This document shows, one piece after another, positions 8,204 through 17,159 of a stretch of 64,000 nt of DNA. The position numbers were made by a program, and so were the translations under genes. The first letter of the stretch is position 1; each line of letters begins with the position of its first letter. The notes under the pieces were generated by a model. That model did not search any database and was not told where the DNA came from. It saw only the letters and a program-made list of their open reading frames with translations. The stretch is from Hyphomonas sp. (GTDB taxonomy: Bacteria; Pseudomonadota; Alphaproteobacteria; Caulobacterales; Hyphomonadaceae), in assembly GCA_017792365.1 (NCBI GenBank), contig CP051229.1, forward strand, positions 2,914,001-2,978,000, read 5' to 3'.

Positions 8204-9111
8204 TTGAGACGGTCAACCTGCCGCGCCTTCAGGCGAACGCATCATGCGAACAGGTGCGCGCTGAACTGACCGCGTGTGGCGCCGTGATCATCGAAGGCGC
8301 GCTTTCCTCTCCTGTCCTTGGCGCGCTGGATCACGACCTGGGCGCCGCGTTCCGCGCAATGACGACCGGCGACGGAGATTTCTGCGGCCGTCATACCAAA
8401 CGTTTCAGTTCGCTGCTCGCCCGCTCGCCGGCGACATGGCGGTTGGCCCTGCACGAGCCCATCTTGGGCGCGATCGAGGATGTGCTGATCGGTTCAGCTG
8501 ACGAGCCGCACTGCGATTGCATCCAGCTGAATCTCACACAGGCCATCGAGATCGAACCGGGCGAAAGCGCCCAGATTCTCCATCGTGACGAGACGATGTA
8601 TCCGGGCGCCCATCCCTACGAGCTGATGGTCAACGTGATGTGGACGCTGGACGAATTCACCGAGCGCAATGGCGCCACGCGTATCGTTCCCGGCAGCCAC
8701 CGCTGGCCGAAGGACCGTACCGCGACCGAGAACGAAGCTGTTTCGGCCGTCGCGCCTGCGGGATCGGCGATCGTCTGGCTCGGTTCGACCATTCACGGCG
8801 GAGGCGCCAATCGTTCCAATGCGTCGCGACGCGGCGTGGTAATGAGCTACAACCTTGGCTGGCTGGCGCAGGCTGAACGTCTGCTGCTGACGACGCCGCC
8901 GGACGTGGTTCGCCGGCTACCCGAGCGATTGCAGCGGCTGGTCGGCTATCAGGTTCATCGTCCAAATCTCGGCTGGATCGAGAGCAGGGACCCGCTTGAG
9001 TGGCTGCGGCACGGCGTCGATACGACGCTTCCCGCACAGGATCACTTCACGCCTCCGATGCAGGAGCGCGTGCGGGAGCATGGACGAAACAGGTCGCGGG
9101 AGTGGGTGTAA
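8200..9111 (+). CDS. Phytanoyl-CoA dioxygenase (PhyH)-family protein coupled to luxI
   Basis: A 303-residue Fe(II)/2-oxoglutarate-dependent dioxygenase of the PhyH family. The facial triad can be read as H128-x-D130 (HRDE) and H199 (STIHGGG), with a nearby Arg (R205 or R210) as a likely 2-oxoglutarate ligand. The enzyme would therefore be active as a hydroxylase. The start overlaps the luxI stop by ATGA, so both proteins are made together under the lux box. Given this, the probable substrate is the acyl chain of the signal, its acyl precursor, or a quorum-induced metabolite. This is inference; luxI-phyH neighbours are, as far as I recall, known from sphingomonads, which gives some precedent. 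Confidence 0.9.
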   Translation: MIETVNLPRLQANASCEQVRAELTACGAVIIEGALSSPVLGALDHDLGAAFRAMTTGDGDFCGRHTKRFSSLLARSPATWRLALHEPILGAIEDVLIGSADEPHCDCIQLNLTQAIEIEPGESAQILHRDETMYPGAHPYELMVNVMWTLDEFTERNGATRIVPGSHRWPKDRTATENEAVSAVAPAGSAIVWLGSTIHGGGANRSNASRRGVVMSYNLGWLAQAERLLLTTPPDVVRRLPERLQRLVGYQVHRPNLGWIESRDPLEWLRHGVDTTLPAQDHFTPPMQERVREHGRNRSREWV

Positions 9112-9155
9112 CCGCGGGCGTAACAAGGGCGGCATCGAGCGGGGCGGGAGAAGAA

Positions 9156-9533
9156 GTGACAACACAGAAACGCATCCTCATCGTCGACGACTCCGATGCG
9201 ATGAGACGAATGCTGGCGGCGATGCTGAGGTCGCTGGACTATTCATGCCTGCAGGCGCGCAACGGCATTGAGGCGATCCACGCGCTGAGCCAGCAGCAGG
9301 TTGATCTGGTCATCACCGATCTCGACATGCCGATCGCCAACGGCCTGGAGCTTCTTGGCCACATGGCGCGCGACGGCCGCCTTCGCAGCATCCCGGCCCT
9401 TGTGTGTACCGCGCGAGAAGACGACCCCGCGCTTGTCGAACAGCTCTCATCTGCCGGCGCCCACGGCGTCATGACCAAGCCGGTGTCCGCAGCCCAGCTC
9501 CTGGCCCTGACCTCGCGAGCGCTTCGTTCCTGA
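9156..9533 (+). CDS. Single-domain response regulator (CheY-like)
   Basis: A 125-residue stand-alone receiver. The start is the GTG at 9156 behind GGGAGAAGA, where homology begins; the frame is open further upstream but without receiver character. All key residues are present: D11 and D12 of the acid pocket, phospho-acceptor D55 (VITDLDMP), T85 and K108 (MTKPV). It has no output domain and would act by protein contact, either as a phosphorelay intermediate or on a flagellar or polysaccharide target. It lies 44 nt after phyH and may be in the quorum-sensing transcript. A stand-alone Hpt protein at 20.8 kb is a possible partner. Confidence 0.9.
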   Translation: MTTQKRILIVDDSDAMRRMLAAMLRSLDYSCLQARNGIEAIHALSQQQVDLVITDLDMPIANGLELLGHMARDGRLRSIPALVCTAREDDPALVEQLSSAGAHGVMTKPVSAAQLLALTSRALRS

Positions 9534-9627
9534 CAGCCGGGTTAAGCAAGAATTCAGCGGCGACTGGCAAGACGCTTGCACGACGGGGCTGTGATCCCGC
9601 CCGACGCGCGGCCGGCAGGAATTCCTT

Positions 9628-11169
9628 ATGCCTCAGCAAGATGAGCCCAGCGCCAAGGCTGCCGACCGAGAGGTTAATGCGCGGTCGCTGTTTGCCGACG
9701 CCAGCTGGCGATCGGTCGGATACGGCGTCAGCATTCTTGCGAAATTCCTCCTCACGCCCATTCTCGCGCGGATCCTCGCGCCGGAGGAATTCGGCGTCGC
9801 CGCGGTCGGCTTCTCGATCGTCATCTTCTTCTTCATCGTCGGCTATGCCGGCCTGCCGCAGGCGCTGATCATCGCCAAGCACGAGCGGCCCGAGATGTGG
9901 CGCACCGCATTCTGGCTCAACCTCGGGATCGGCATCGCACTCGCCGCCGGCGCCTTCTTCGGCGCAGGAGAGCTGGCGGCTTTCGTGAGGGTACCGGAAT
10001 CCAAGCCGCTCATCATGGCGTTCTCGTTGCTGATCCCGTTCCAGCTGATCCAGAGCATCGGATGGGCCCGCCTGACCCGGGACCGCCGCCACAGCCGGCT
10101 CGCAACGTCGGACATGTCGGCGGAGATTGCCGGCGCCGTCTGCGCGGTCATCGCGGCGATCGCCGGCGCCGGGGTCTGGGCGCTGGTGATCCAGCAATTC
10201 GTCTCTGTCTTCGTCCGCCTGCCCATCGTACTCTGGCGCACCGGCGTCCCGATGCTGCCAGCCTGGGCGCCGCGCGACCTCCTGCCATACGCAAGGTTCT
10301 CCATCACACAGCTGGCGACGGACGTGTTCATCTTCCTCGTGAACGGGCTGCCCCTGATCATCATGGGCCGCAACCTGCCGACCGCCGCCATCGGCTATTA
10401 CGACATCTCGCTGCGGCTTTCGGGCATGCCGCGCATGATCTTGAGCTCCAGCCTCGCCGGCGCGCTGCTCCCCGCCTTCGTGAAGATCCGCGACGACAAG
10501 GAGCGCATGAAGCGCACCACGGTCAAAAGCATTCACATGTCCAACGCCGTCCACGCCCCAGTGTACTTCGGTCTCGCCGCCGTGGCCGCGCCTGCGGTCA
10601 GCCTGCTCTTCGGCGAGGAATGGCTGGCCGCCATCCCCGTCATGGCGATCATGAGCGTCTCAGCGCTGATCCGCTCCACCGTCAACGGCGCGGGATCGTA
10701 CTTCCAGAGCAAGGGGCAGGCGGGCGTCAACCTGGCGTTCGCCATCGCCTACGCAGCCGCCGCAGCAGGCGGCGCCTATGCCGGCGCCCAGACAGGCAGC
10801 CTGATCAACGTGGTGCTGGGCATCCTGGCGGGATATCTCATCGCAACCCCAATCGTTTTCGGCTACTGGATGCACGACCTGGGCGCGCGGATCGGAGACG
10901 GTCTCATCAACGCCTTCAAACCGTTCCTCGCCGGTGGTCTAATGGCCGCGATCGTCTGGACCGGGCTCGACAACATCCGCATCTACGAATCGCTCCCGGC
11001 CTTGCGGCTGGTTGCAGGCGCCGGGGTAGGGGCATTGATCTACGGCGTCGTGATGCTGATCATCGATCGCCCGACAACGCTGAGCATTCTTCGACTGGCT
11101 GGCGGACGCATCCCGCTCATTGCCGGACTGATCGCACGGTTCGAACCAAAGACGCCCGCCGCCAACTGA
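9628..11169 (+). CDS. Polysaccharide flippase (MOP superfamily, Wzx/WzxC-like)
   Basis: A 513-residue integral inner-membrane protein with about 12-14 hydrophobic segments and the N-terminal LARILAPEEFGVAA-type motif of polysaccharide exporters of the MOP/MATE group. It would flip lipid-linked sugar repeat units to the periplasm. The ATG follows GGCAGGAATTCCTT. It is convergent with the GT2 gene and opens the polysaccharide locus. The neighbouring O-antigen ligase and nucleotide-sugar genes support an O-antigen, capsule or exopolysaccharide role. The exact polymer is unknown. Confidence 0.9.
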   Translation: MPQQDEPSAKAADREVNARSLFADASWRSVGYGVSILAKFLLTPILARILAPEEFGVAAVGFSIVIFFFIVGYAGLPQALIIAKHERPEMWRTAFWLNLGIGIALAAGAFFGAGELAAFVRVPESKPLIMAFSLLIPFQLIQSIGWARLTRDRRHSRLATSDMSAEIAGAVCAVIAAIAGAGVWALVIQQFVSVFVRLPIVLWRTGVPMLPAWAPRDLLPYARFSITQLATDVFIFLVNGLPLIIMGRNLPTAAIGYYDISLRLSGMPRMILSSSLAGALLPAFVKIRDDKERMKRTTVKSIHMSNAVHAPVYFGLAAVAAPAVSLLFGEEWLAAIPVMAIMSVSALIRSTVNGAGSYFQSKGQAGVNLAFAIAYAAAAAGGAYAGAQTGSLINVVLGILAGYLIATPIVFGYWMHDLGARIGDGLINAFKPFLAGGLMAAIVWTGLDNIRIYESLPALRLVAGAGVGALIYGVVMLIIDRPTTLSILRLAGGRIPLIAGLIARFEPKTPAAN

Positions 11170-11217
11170 CCAATGGCGCCGTCGTCAGGGAGATGGAAAG
11201 ACGCGGACGTCTGAGGG

Positions 11218-12159
11218 TCAGGACTGAGGCGCGGAACTGGCTCGTCCCAGCAGCGTCCGGCGCACAGGTGTGTCTTTCAACGCATGCCGCACCAGGCGTG
11301 TCGGAAACAGCAGAAACGCCCGCCACAATGCGTGAAACCGTCCAGCCAACGTAGATTTCGTCGCCGCCGACTCCACGAAATACGCGTAGTAGTTCTGCAT
11401 GCAGCCGAAATACGAGCGCACGATCGACACCGCCGAGGGCCAGCGGCGACGGTTTGCCCACAGGTGGCGGAAGAAGATCTTGCGCGTGAACTTGGTGCGC
11501 ATCCACAACAGCTTGTCGGAGCCGCCGGGCGCCTTGCCGCGAAACAACACGCACTCGGCGTCGATGATCGCAGTCGGGTAATCCCGCGTGATCCGCATCT
11601 GCCAGTCCCAGTCGGAATCGCCGATCAGGCTTTCGTCCATCAGTCCGATTTTCCGGGCCACATCCCCGCGCACGACGGTTGCGCCAACCTGGGGAAACCA
11701 GCCGCTCATCATCATGCGAAAGACATCGCCATCGGCCGGCATCGCGGCGCGCCATTGGTCGGGCAGGCGGCGCATCTTGTGGTCGGCAAACACCACCTGT
11801 CCGAACACGGCGGCGCAGTCGGGATTGGCGTCCATGTGCGCGATATGCGGACGGATATGATCGGCAAGCCAGACGTCATCGTCATCAAGCAGGGCCACGA
11901 ACTCGCCGGTGGCGCGCTGCAAGGCGGGATTGCGCGAACCGGCGCACCCGTTCGTCTGGGTCACTTCGTGGTAGGCGCCGAACGCCTCTGCAACCGCTTT
12001 CGTTTCTGGCAGGCCGCCATTGTCGCCAACCAGGATCTCGAAGGTCAGGTCTTCTCCCTCCAGCGCACGAATGCTTTCGAGCGCCTCGCGCAGAAGCGCG
12101 GGGCGATCGCGTGTGCCGATGACGACCGAGACCTTGCGAGGCGTTGTCACCAGACCCAT
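11218..12159 (-). CDS. Family 2 glycosyltransferase
   Basis: A 313-residue GT-A-fold glycosyltransferase. The N-terminal nucleotide-binding part (KVSVVIGTRDRP, EILVGDNGG) and the metal-binding acidic run ALLDDDDVW at about 93-101 are typical of GT2. It lacks obvious membrane spans and would act at the cytoplasmic face of the inner membrane, adding a sugar to a lipid-linked oligosaccharide. The start ATG has an excellent GGGAGGA site and overlaps the end of the upstream deacetylase gene by 13 nt, so the two are coupled. Donor and acceptor are unknown. Confidence 0.9.
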   Translation of the reverse strand: MGLVTTPRKVSVVIGTRDRPALLREALESIRALEGEDLTFEILVGDNGGLPETKAVAEAFGAYHEVTQTNGCAGSRNPALQRATGEFVALLDDDDVWLADHIRPHIAHMDANPDCAAVFGQVVFADHKMRRLPDQWRAAMPADGDVFRMMMSGWFPQVGATVVRGDVARKIGLMDESLIGDSDWDWQMRITRDYPTAIIDAECVLFRGKAPGGSDKLLWMRTKFTRKIFFRHLWANRRRWPSAVSIVRSYFGCMQNYYAYFVESAATKSTLAGRFHALWRAFLLFPTRLVRHALKDTPVRRTLLGRASSAPQS

Positions 12160-12953
12160 TCCTCCCAGGTGTCGAACTTGCCCTTCAGGACGGCTTTGAA
12201 GATGCGGTCGCCGTCGAACTGGGTGATGAAGGTGCGCGGCACGGTGCCATCCGGCCGGGTGTTCTCGGCCTGTGCGTAGATGATCGAGTAGCCGGCGTCA
12301 TGCGCGGCCTTCTGGGCGCATGTCCGCCAGTTTCCCGACTGTCCAAGCGGGATGGCGAAGGTCTCAGGCGCAAAGCCGAGGCGCTTCTGGAACATGTCGC
12401 GCGACCCGCCGAGCTCATCGGTCATCTGCGCGAGTTCAATGCCGCCGAAGTCAGGATGCGTCGCCGAATGGCTCCCCATTTCCGCGCCGGCGGCAAGCAG
12501 CGCTTCGATATCGCGCCAGCCCAATACGAAATCATCGTCATTGAACGGGTGGCGGTTGTCCGACCATTCCGATACCGGGAAGAACGTCCACGGCAGGCCG
12601 TACTCCTTCAGGATCGGTGCGGCTTCCGTCAGAACGCTGCGAAGGCCGTCGTCGAAGGTGATGGCGAGATCCTTTTCACTCCCGCCATTCAGCGCCAGGT
12701 CGCGCGCCGGTACGAAGCGGTATCCGGCCTCAAGCGCCAGCTCGATGTGCCGGCGGAATTTCTCCGGTGTGACGTCGTTGACGCCATACGCAGACTGGCC
12801 AATCGAATGGTAGCAGAGGATCCGACCGATATAGCGTTTGTGCGGCCGTCCCATGGCGGCGAGGGCATGGCGCTCACAGCACATGCGAACCGACGCAACC
12901 CGCTCTCTGGTCACGCCGGCTTTCCGAACGAGCTGTTTCGCCGTGCTGATCAT
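12147..12953 (-). CDS. Polysaccharide deacetylase (carbohydrate esterase family 4)
   Basis: A protein of about 268 residues starting at the ATG at 12953, after which the sequence is family-like. The frame is open for another 58 codons upstream but that part has no protein character. CE4 motifs are visible: ILCYHSIG near the N-terminus, the metal-binding and catalytic TFDDGL, and HSATHPD. It would remove N-acetyl groups from a sugar polymer. No signal peptide is evident, so it may work on a cytoplasmic intermediate, or the start may need revision. It is upstream of and overlaps the GT2 gene. Holdfast and capsule loci of related bacteria carry similar enzymes. Confidence 0.88.
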   Translation of the reverse strand: MISTAKQLVRKAGVTRERVASVRMCCERHALAAMGRPHKRYIGRILCYHSIGQSAYGVNDVTPEKFRRHIELALEAGYRFVPARDLALNGGSEKDLAITFDDGLRSVLTEAAPILKEYGLPWTFFPVSEWSDNRHPFNDDDFVLGWRDIEALLAAGAEMGSHSATHPDFGGIELAQMTDELGGSRDMFQKRLGFAPETFAIPLGQSGNWRTCAQKAAHDAGYSIIYAQAENTRPDGTVPRTFITQFDGDRIFKAVLKGKFDTWEEWVW

Positions 12954-13466
12954 GGGTCCCCGTGCGCCATGCGTCGTTTGCCATCGTGCGCTGTAGCTCA
13001 ACCATGCAGTCGGCTGACAGGCAATCGCGTACATCCAGTGTCGGGTGCGACACAGCAATTCTCGCGCCGCGAGAACGCTCGGCTGCATCCGACGCGGCTT
13101 ACGCGGATCGCCGACGCGTCCCGGCATGGAACATGACTAACGAGGCCATCCGGCGCTTATGGTTGATATCGCTTAACCATTAGCGCCCGGCACGCCGAGT
13201 TTCGCGCGATTGGCGAACAAGCAAGCGCTTTCATACCGCTTTTGCGTGGTCTGAGACTTGCCTCGGATCGCGCGAGTACGAATTGCGCAAAAATTTGCAG
13301 GCCTGCCGAAACGGTAACGATACGGCGGGCGTGTATGGGTTCCGGGGCGGGGCCAAGCCGGTTTCACACGTCAACTTGTGCGGGAATGAAGCTCAACCAT
13401 CCGAAGCATGTCGTTGACGGACGGCTTCGGACGAGACCAGACGAACCTAGTGTGCGGGGGTTTGAC
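12954..13466. other. Intergenic promoter region inside the polysaccharide locus
   Basis: About 510 bp between the divergent deacetylase and acetyltransferase genes with no convincing gene. It holds a perfect octamer palindrome AAGCGCTT near 13219, an inverted repeat GCAAA-AA-TTTGC at 13287-13298 directly followed by the palindrome CAGGCCTG (13298-13305), and a TTAACCATTA element near 13175. The region probably contains the promoters of both halves of the locus. No sigma-factor boxes could be assigned with confidence. Confidence 0.5.
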
Positions 13467-13946
13467 GTGCCGATTTCAGAGACCGTCCGACTGCGCGGCG
13501 AAGTTGGGATTTATCACAAGGATCTCGTGAACCTTTACGGGTGCGAGGTCGGTGATGGTTCGCGTATTGGCGCCTTCGTGGAGATCCAGAAAGGCGCCGT
13601 GATCGGCCAACGCTGCAAGATTTCATCGCACAGCTTCATTTGTGAAGGCGTCACGATCGAGGACGAGGTGTTCATCGGCCACGGCGTCATGTTCACCAAC
13701 GACACCTATCCGCGCGCAACCAACGCCGACGGCTCAGCCCAGTCGGAAGCGGACTGGAAGGTCGAACCCACACTCGTGAAGCGTCGGGCCTCGATCGGCT
13801 CCAACGCGACAATCCTGCCGAACGTCACAATCGGGGAGGAGGCGCTGATTGCTGCGGGCGCCGTCGTGACCCGTGACGTTCCCGCATTCGCAATCGCAGC
13901 TGGTGTCCCAGCAAAGGTGGTAGGCGATGTCCGCGTCGACGCTTGA
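13467..13946 (+). CDS. Left-handed beta-helix N-acetyltransferase (WbpD-like)
   Basis: About 159 residues from a GTG at 13467 that follows a CGGGGG ribosome site; the open frame continues upstream to 13242 without family character. The body is made of hexapeptide repeats (GCEVGDGSRIGAFVEIQKG, IGSNATILPNVTIGEEALIAAGAVV), giving a left-handed beta helix. AFAIAAGVPAKVVGDV is the usual end of sugar O/N-acetyltransferases. The sequence resembles enzymes acetylating UDP-2-acetamido-3-amino-2,3-dideoxy-glucuronate. The next two genes are WbpB-like and WbpE-like, which supports a 2,3-diacetamido uronic-acid pathway. It overlaps the next gene by 20 nt. Confidence 0.85.
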   Translation: MPISETVRLRGEVGIYHKDLVNLYGCEVGDGSRIGAFVEIQKGAVIGQRCKISSHSFICEGVTIEDEVFIGHGVMFTNDTYPRATNADGSAQSEADWKVEPTLVKRRASIGSNATILPNVTIGEEALIAAGAVVTRDVPAFAIAAGVPAKVVGDVRVDA

Positions 13947-15036
13947 GAAAAGCCCCGCAAACGCGCCAGGAGCGAAAGCCGCGAAGAAGGCCCAGCCGCC
14001 CAAGGGCGTGATCAATATCGGGGTCATCGGCTACGGCTACTGGGGTCCCAACCTCGTCCGCAACTTTGCGGAGCTCGACAATGCGCGCATGCACGCCGTC
14101 GCCGACCTCAACCCGGCGGCCCTCGAGAAAGTCAGCAAGCGCTATCCGAACGTCTACACGACGACAGACGCCCATGACCTCATTCGCGATCCGGACATCC
14201 ACGCGATCGCAATCGCGACGCCGGTCTCGACCCACTTCTCGCTCGCTATGGCTGCGCTGAAGGCGGGCAAGCACGTCTGGCTGGAAAAGCCGATGACGGA
14301 AACATCGCTGCAGGCCCAGGCGCTGGTCGAGGAAGCCGAAGCGCGCGGCCTGGCGCTGCATGTCGACCACACCTTCATCTACACCGGCCCGGTGCAGAAG
14401 ATGCGCGAACTGGTCCAGTCCGGCGAAGTCGGCAAGACGCTCTATTATGATTCAACGCGGGTGAACCTCGGCCTCTTCCAGAGAGACGTGAACGTCATTT
14501 CCGACCTCGCGGTCCACGACTTCTCGATCCTCGACTACGTTTTCGACAAGCATCCGATTGCGGTCTCGGCCGCCGGCATCAACCACTACCCGGGAACGCC
14601 GGAGAACCTCGCCTACATCACGCTGTTCTACGAAGACGGGTTCATCGCCCACGTCAACGTCTCGTGGCTGGCCCCTGTGAAGGTGCGCACGATCCTGATC
14701 GGCTGCTCCGACAAGATGATCACCTATGACGAGCTCCAGCCCTCGGAAAAGCTGAAGGTCTACGACAAGGGCGTCTCCTTCACCGACGATCCCGAGAAAA
14801 TCCATCAGATGCGCGTCGGCTATCGCGCCGGCGACATGTGGGCGCCGAACATCCCCAACGTCGAGGCGCTCGCCGTAGAAGGCCAGCGTTTCGTCGAATC
14901 CATCCGCACAGGCGCCGCATCGCCCTCCGACGGCCGCTTCGGCCTGCGCATGGTCGAAGTCATCGAAGCCGCAACGTCTTCGATGCGCGGCCAGGGCGAA
15001 ACGGTCCACCTGAAACGCAAGGAACTCGCGCAATGA
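13927..15036 (+). CDS. Gfo/Idh/MocA-family nucleotide-sugar dehydrogenase (WbpB/WlbA-like)
   Basis: A 369-residue NAD(P)-dependent oxidoreductase. The Rossmann motif is VIGYGYWGPNLVRNF (about 24-38) and the family signature EKPMT lies at about 119-123. Together with a WbpE-type aminotransferase such an enzyme oxidises C3 of a UDP-N-acetylglucosaminuronate so that an amino group can be added. It overlaps the acetyltransferase by 20 nt and the following aminotransferase by 4 nt (ATGA), a tight operon. No 6-dehydrogenase (WbpA-like) is in the window, so the uronic-acid precursor must be made elsewhere or the substrate differs. Confidence 0.9.
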   Translation: MSASTLEKSPANAPGAKAAKKAQPPKGVINIGVIGYGYWGPNLVRNFAELDNARMHAVADLNPAALEKVSKRYPNVYTTTDAHDLIRDPDIHAIAIATPVSTHFSLAMAALKAGKHVWLEKPMTETSLQAQALVEEAEARGLALHVDHTFIYTGPVQKMRELVQSGEVGKTLYYDSTRVNLGLFQRDVNVISDLAVHDFSILDYVFDKHPIAVSAAGINHYPGTPENLAYITLFYEDGFIAHVNVSWLAPVKVRTILIGCSDKMITYDELQPSEKLKVYDKGVSFTDDPEKIHQMRVGYRAGDMWAPNIPNVEALAVEGQRFVESIRTGAASPSDGRFGLRMVEVIEAATSSMRGQGETVHLKRKELAQ

Positions 15037-16151
15037 TCCCGTTCGTCGATCTCAAGGCGCAGTACGCGTCGATCAAGGACGAAATCGACGCCGCCGTCCT
15101 CAACACGCTGGCGAACTGCTCCTTCACGCTCGGCCCAGATGTCGCCGCGCTGGAAGAATCCTTCGCTGAATACTGCAATGCGCCGCACGCCGCAGCGTCT
15201 CCAACGGGACGAACGCATTGTTCCGGGCCTGCTGGCTGCGGGCGTCGGCCCGGGCGACGAAGTCATCACCGTCCGCACACCTTCATCGCATCCGCCTCTG
15301 CCATCCACTACACCGGCGCCAAGGTCGTCTTCTGCGACATCGACCCGGTGTCCTTCACCATGGACCCGCAAGCGCTGGAAGCCGCAATCACGCCGAACAC
15401 CAAGGCGATCGTACCAGTCCACCTCTACGGCCAGATGGCCGACATGGACCCGATCATGGCGATCGCGAAGAAGCACGGCCTGATCGTGATGGAGGACGCC
15501 GCGCAATCGCACGGCGCCGAGTACAAGGGCCGCCGCGCCGGCTCGATCGGCGACATCGCCGGCTTCTCCTTCTACCCCGGCAAGAACATGGGCGCAGCCG
15601 GCGAGGGCGGCATGACCGTCACGACCAACCCGGAGTTCGACCGCAAGGTCCGCATGCTGCGCGACTGGGGCGCCGAGAAAAAATACCACCACGAGATCAT
15701 CGGCTACAACATGCGCATGGAAGGCATCCAGGGCGCCGTCCTCCGCGTGAAGCTCAAATACATCGAGAAGTGGACCGAGATGCGCCGCGCCGCCGCTGCG
15801 CGCTACGCTGAGGTGTTCGCTGGAACCGGAGTCCGAATTCCGGTCGAGCTCGAAGACCGCCGCCACGTCTACCACGTCTACGCCATCCGCACGCCGGACC
15901 GCGAGCGCTGGATGAAAGTGCTCGGCGAGAAGGGCATCGCAACCGGCATCCACTATCCGTTCCCGCTTCACATGCTGAAGGCGTTCGACTTCCTCGGCTA
16001 CAAGAAGGGCCAGTTCCCGCACGCCGAAAAGGCCGCCGCCGAAGTCATGTCCCTGCCCATGTATCCCGAACTCACCGGCGACATGCAGCAGGTCGTCGCC
16101 GACGCCGTGATCGAACTCCAGAACGAAACCGCCGCCATCGCCGCCGAATAA
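15033..16151 (+). CDS. DegT/DnrJ/EryC1 sugar aminotransferase (WbpE-like), three compensating frame breaks
   Basis: A PLP-dependent aminotransferase of about 373 residues. MIPFVDLKAQY begins the protein and SFYPGKNMGAAGEGG contains the PLP-binding Lys. Between 15197 and 15273 the sequence is scrambled although the frame stays open. Family sequence can be read as SNGTNALFRA in the second frame from about 15197, then LLAAGVGPGDEVITV in the third frame from about 15228, returning to the first frame at 15273 (PHTFIASAS). Three single-base losses explain this. It would transaminate the 3-keto sugar made by the preceding dehydrogenase. The true protein is probably intact. Confidence 0.88.
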   Translation: MIPFVDLKAQYASIKDEIDAAVLNTLANCSFTLGPDVAALEESFAEYCNAPHAAASPTGRTHCSGPAGCGRRPGRRSHHRPHTFIASASAIHYTGAKVVFCDIDPVSFTMDPQALEAAITPNTKAIVPVHLYGQMADMDPIMAIAKKHGLIVMEDAAQSHGAEYKGRRAGSIGDIAGFSFYPGKNMGAAGEGGMTVTTNPEFDRKVRMLRDWGAEKKYHHEIIGYNMRMEGIQGAVLRVKLKYIEKWTEMRRAAAARYAEVFAGTGVRIPVELEDRRHVYHVYAIRTPDRERWMKVLGEKGIATGIHYPFPLHMLKAFDFLGYKKGQFPHAEKAAAEVMSLPMYPELTGDMQQVVADAVIELQNETAAIAAE

Positions 16152-16181
16152 CCGGCGACACCGACTGAGAGAGTTGCGAAG

Positions 16182-17159
16182 ATGAACCTCGAGGGCTCCA
16201 GAATCCTGGTGACCGGCGGCTGCGGCCTGATCGGGTCGACCACGATCGACCAGATCCTGCTGGACCGGAAACCCGAGAAGATCGTCATCTTCGACAACCT
16301 CGTGCGCGGCTCCATGCGCAACGTGCAGGACATCCTGAAAGACGAACGCGTCGAACTGGTGAAGGGCGACATCCGCGACCGCGACGCCGTCATGAGAGTC
16401 ACTGACGGCATGGACGCCGTCATCCACATGGCCGCCATCCGCATCACCGCCTGCGCCGCCGAGCCCCGCGAGGCGATGGAAGTGATGTGCGACGGTACTT
16501 ACAATGTCGTCGAGGCCGCCCAGCAATGCGGCGTCAAGCGCGTCCTCGCCGCCTCGTCGGCGTCGGTCCTCGGCATGGCCGATACCTTCCCGACCACCGA
16601 AGCGCACCACCCCTACAACAACCGCACCTGGTATGGCGCATCCAAGGTGATGCTTGAGGGCCTGCTGCGCTCGTTCAACGACATGTATGGCCTCGACTAC
16701 GCCGCCATGCGCTATTTCAATGTCTACGGTCCGCGCATGGACATCCACGGCAAGTACACAGAAGTGCTGGTACGCTGGATGCAGCGCATCGAGAACGGCG
16801 AGCCCCCGCTCATCCTCGGCGATGGCGCGACGTCGATGGACTTCATCTACATCGAGGATCTCGCGCGCGCGAACGTGCTGGCGCTGGAAGCCGACTGCAC
16901 CGACGAGGTCTTCAACGTCGCCTCCGGCGTCGAGACATCGCTGTCGGAGCTTGCCGCCGCGCTGATGAAGGTCATGGACGCGCCAGCCGACATGCAGCCC
17001 GAATTCGGCCCGGAGCGGAAGGTCAATGCAGTTCCGCGCCGTCTGGCGGATACGTCCAAGGCGGCCGAAATGCTGGGCTTCAAGGCCGAGGTCGATCTCG
17101 AGGAAGGCCTCCGCCGCCTGGTCGCCTGGTGGCGGGCCAACAAGGACATGTTTGAATGA
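16182..17159 (+). CDS. NAD-dependent nucleotide-sugar epimerase/dehydratase
   Basis: A 325-residue extended short-chain dehydrogenase. The NAD-binding motif is TGGCGLIGS at 11-19, followed by the catalytic YGASK (Y-x-x-x-K) and the substrate-loop [10 protein letters not shown] typical of UDP/GDP-sugar 4-epimerases and related enzymes. It has its own ribosome site after a 30-nt gap and ends in a 4-nt ATGA overlap with the second aminotransferase. It would supply an epimerised or dehydrated nucleotide sugar for the polymer; the exact reaction is not determinable. Confidence 0.9.
   Translation: MNLEGSRILVTGGCGLIGSTTIDQILLDRKPEKIVIFDNLVRGSMRNVQDILKDERVELVKGDIRDRDAVMRVTDGMDAVIHMAAIRITACAAEPREAMEVMCDGTYNVVEAAQQCGVKRVLAASSASVLGMADTFPTTEAHHPYNNRTWYGASKVMLEGLLRSFNDMYGLDYAAMRYFNVYGPRMDIHGKYTEVLVRWMQRIENGEPPLILGDGATSMDFIYIEDLARANVLALEADCTDEVFNVASGVETSLSELAAALMKVMDAPADMQPEFGPERKVNAVPRRLADTSKAAEMLGFKAEVDLEEGLRRLVAWWRANKDMFE

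Noticed and set aside
11199-11212. AGACG-CGGA-CGTCT hairpin between the convergent flippase and GT2 genes
   Set aside because: Five-base stem without a T-run; too weak to call a terminator although the place is right.
13170-13182. Possible CtrA site around TTAACCATTA
   Set aside because: The TTAA-N7-TTAA spacing is not met; only a half-site.
14820-16748. Very long minus-strand open frame (642 codons) opposite the sugar genes
   Set aside because: It is antisense to three well-supported enzymes and has His/Val/Asp-rich shadow composition.
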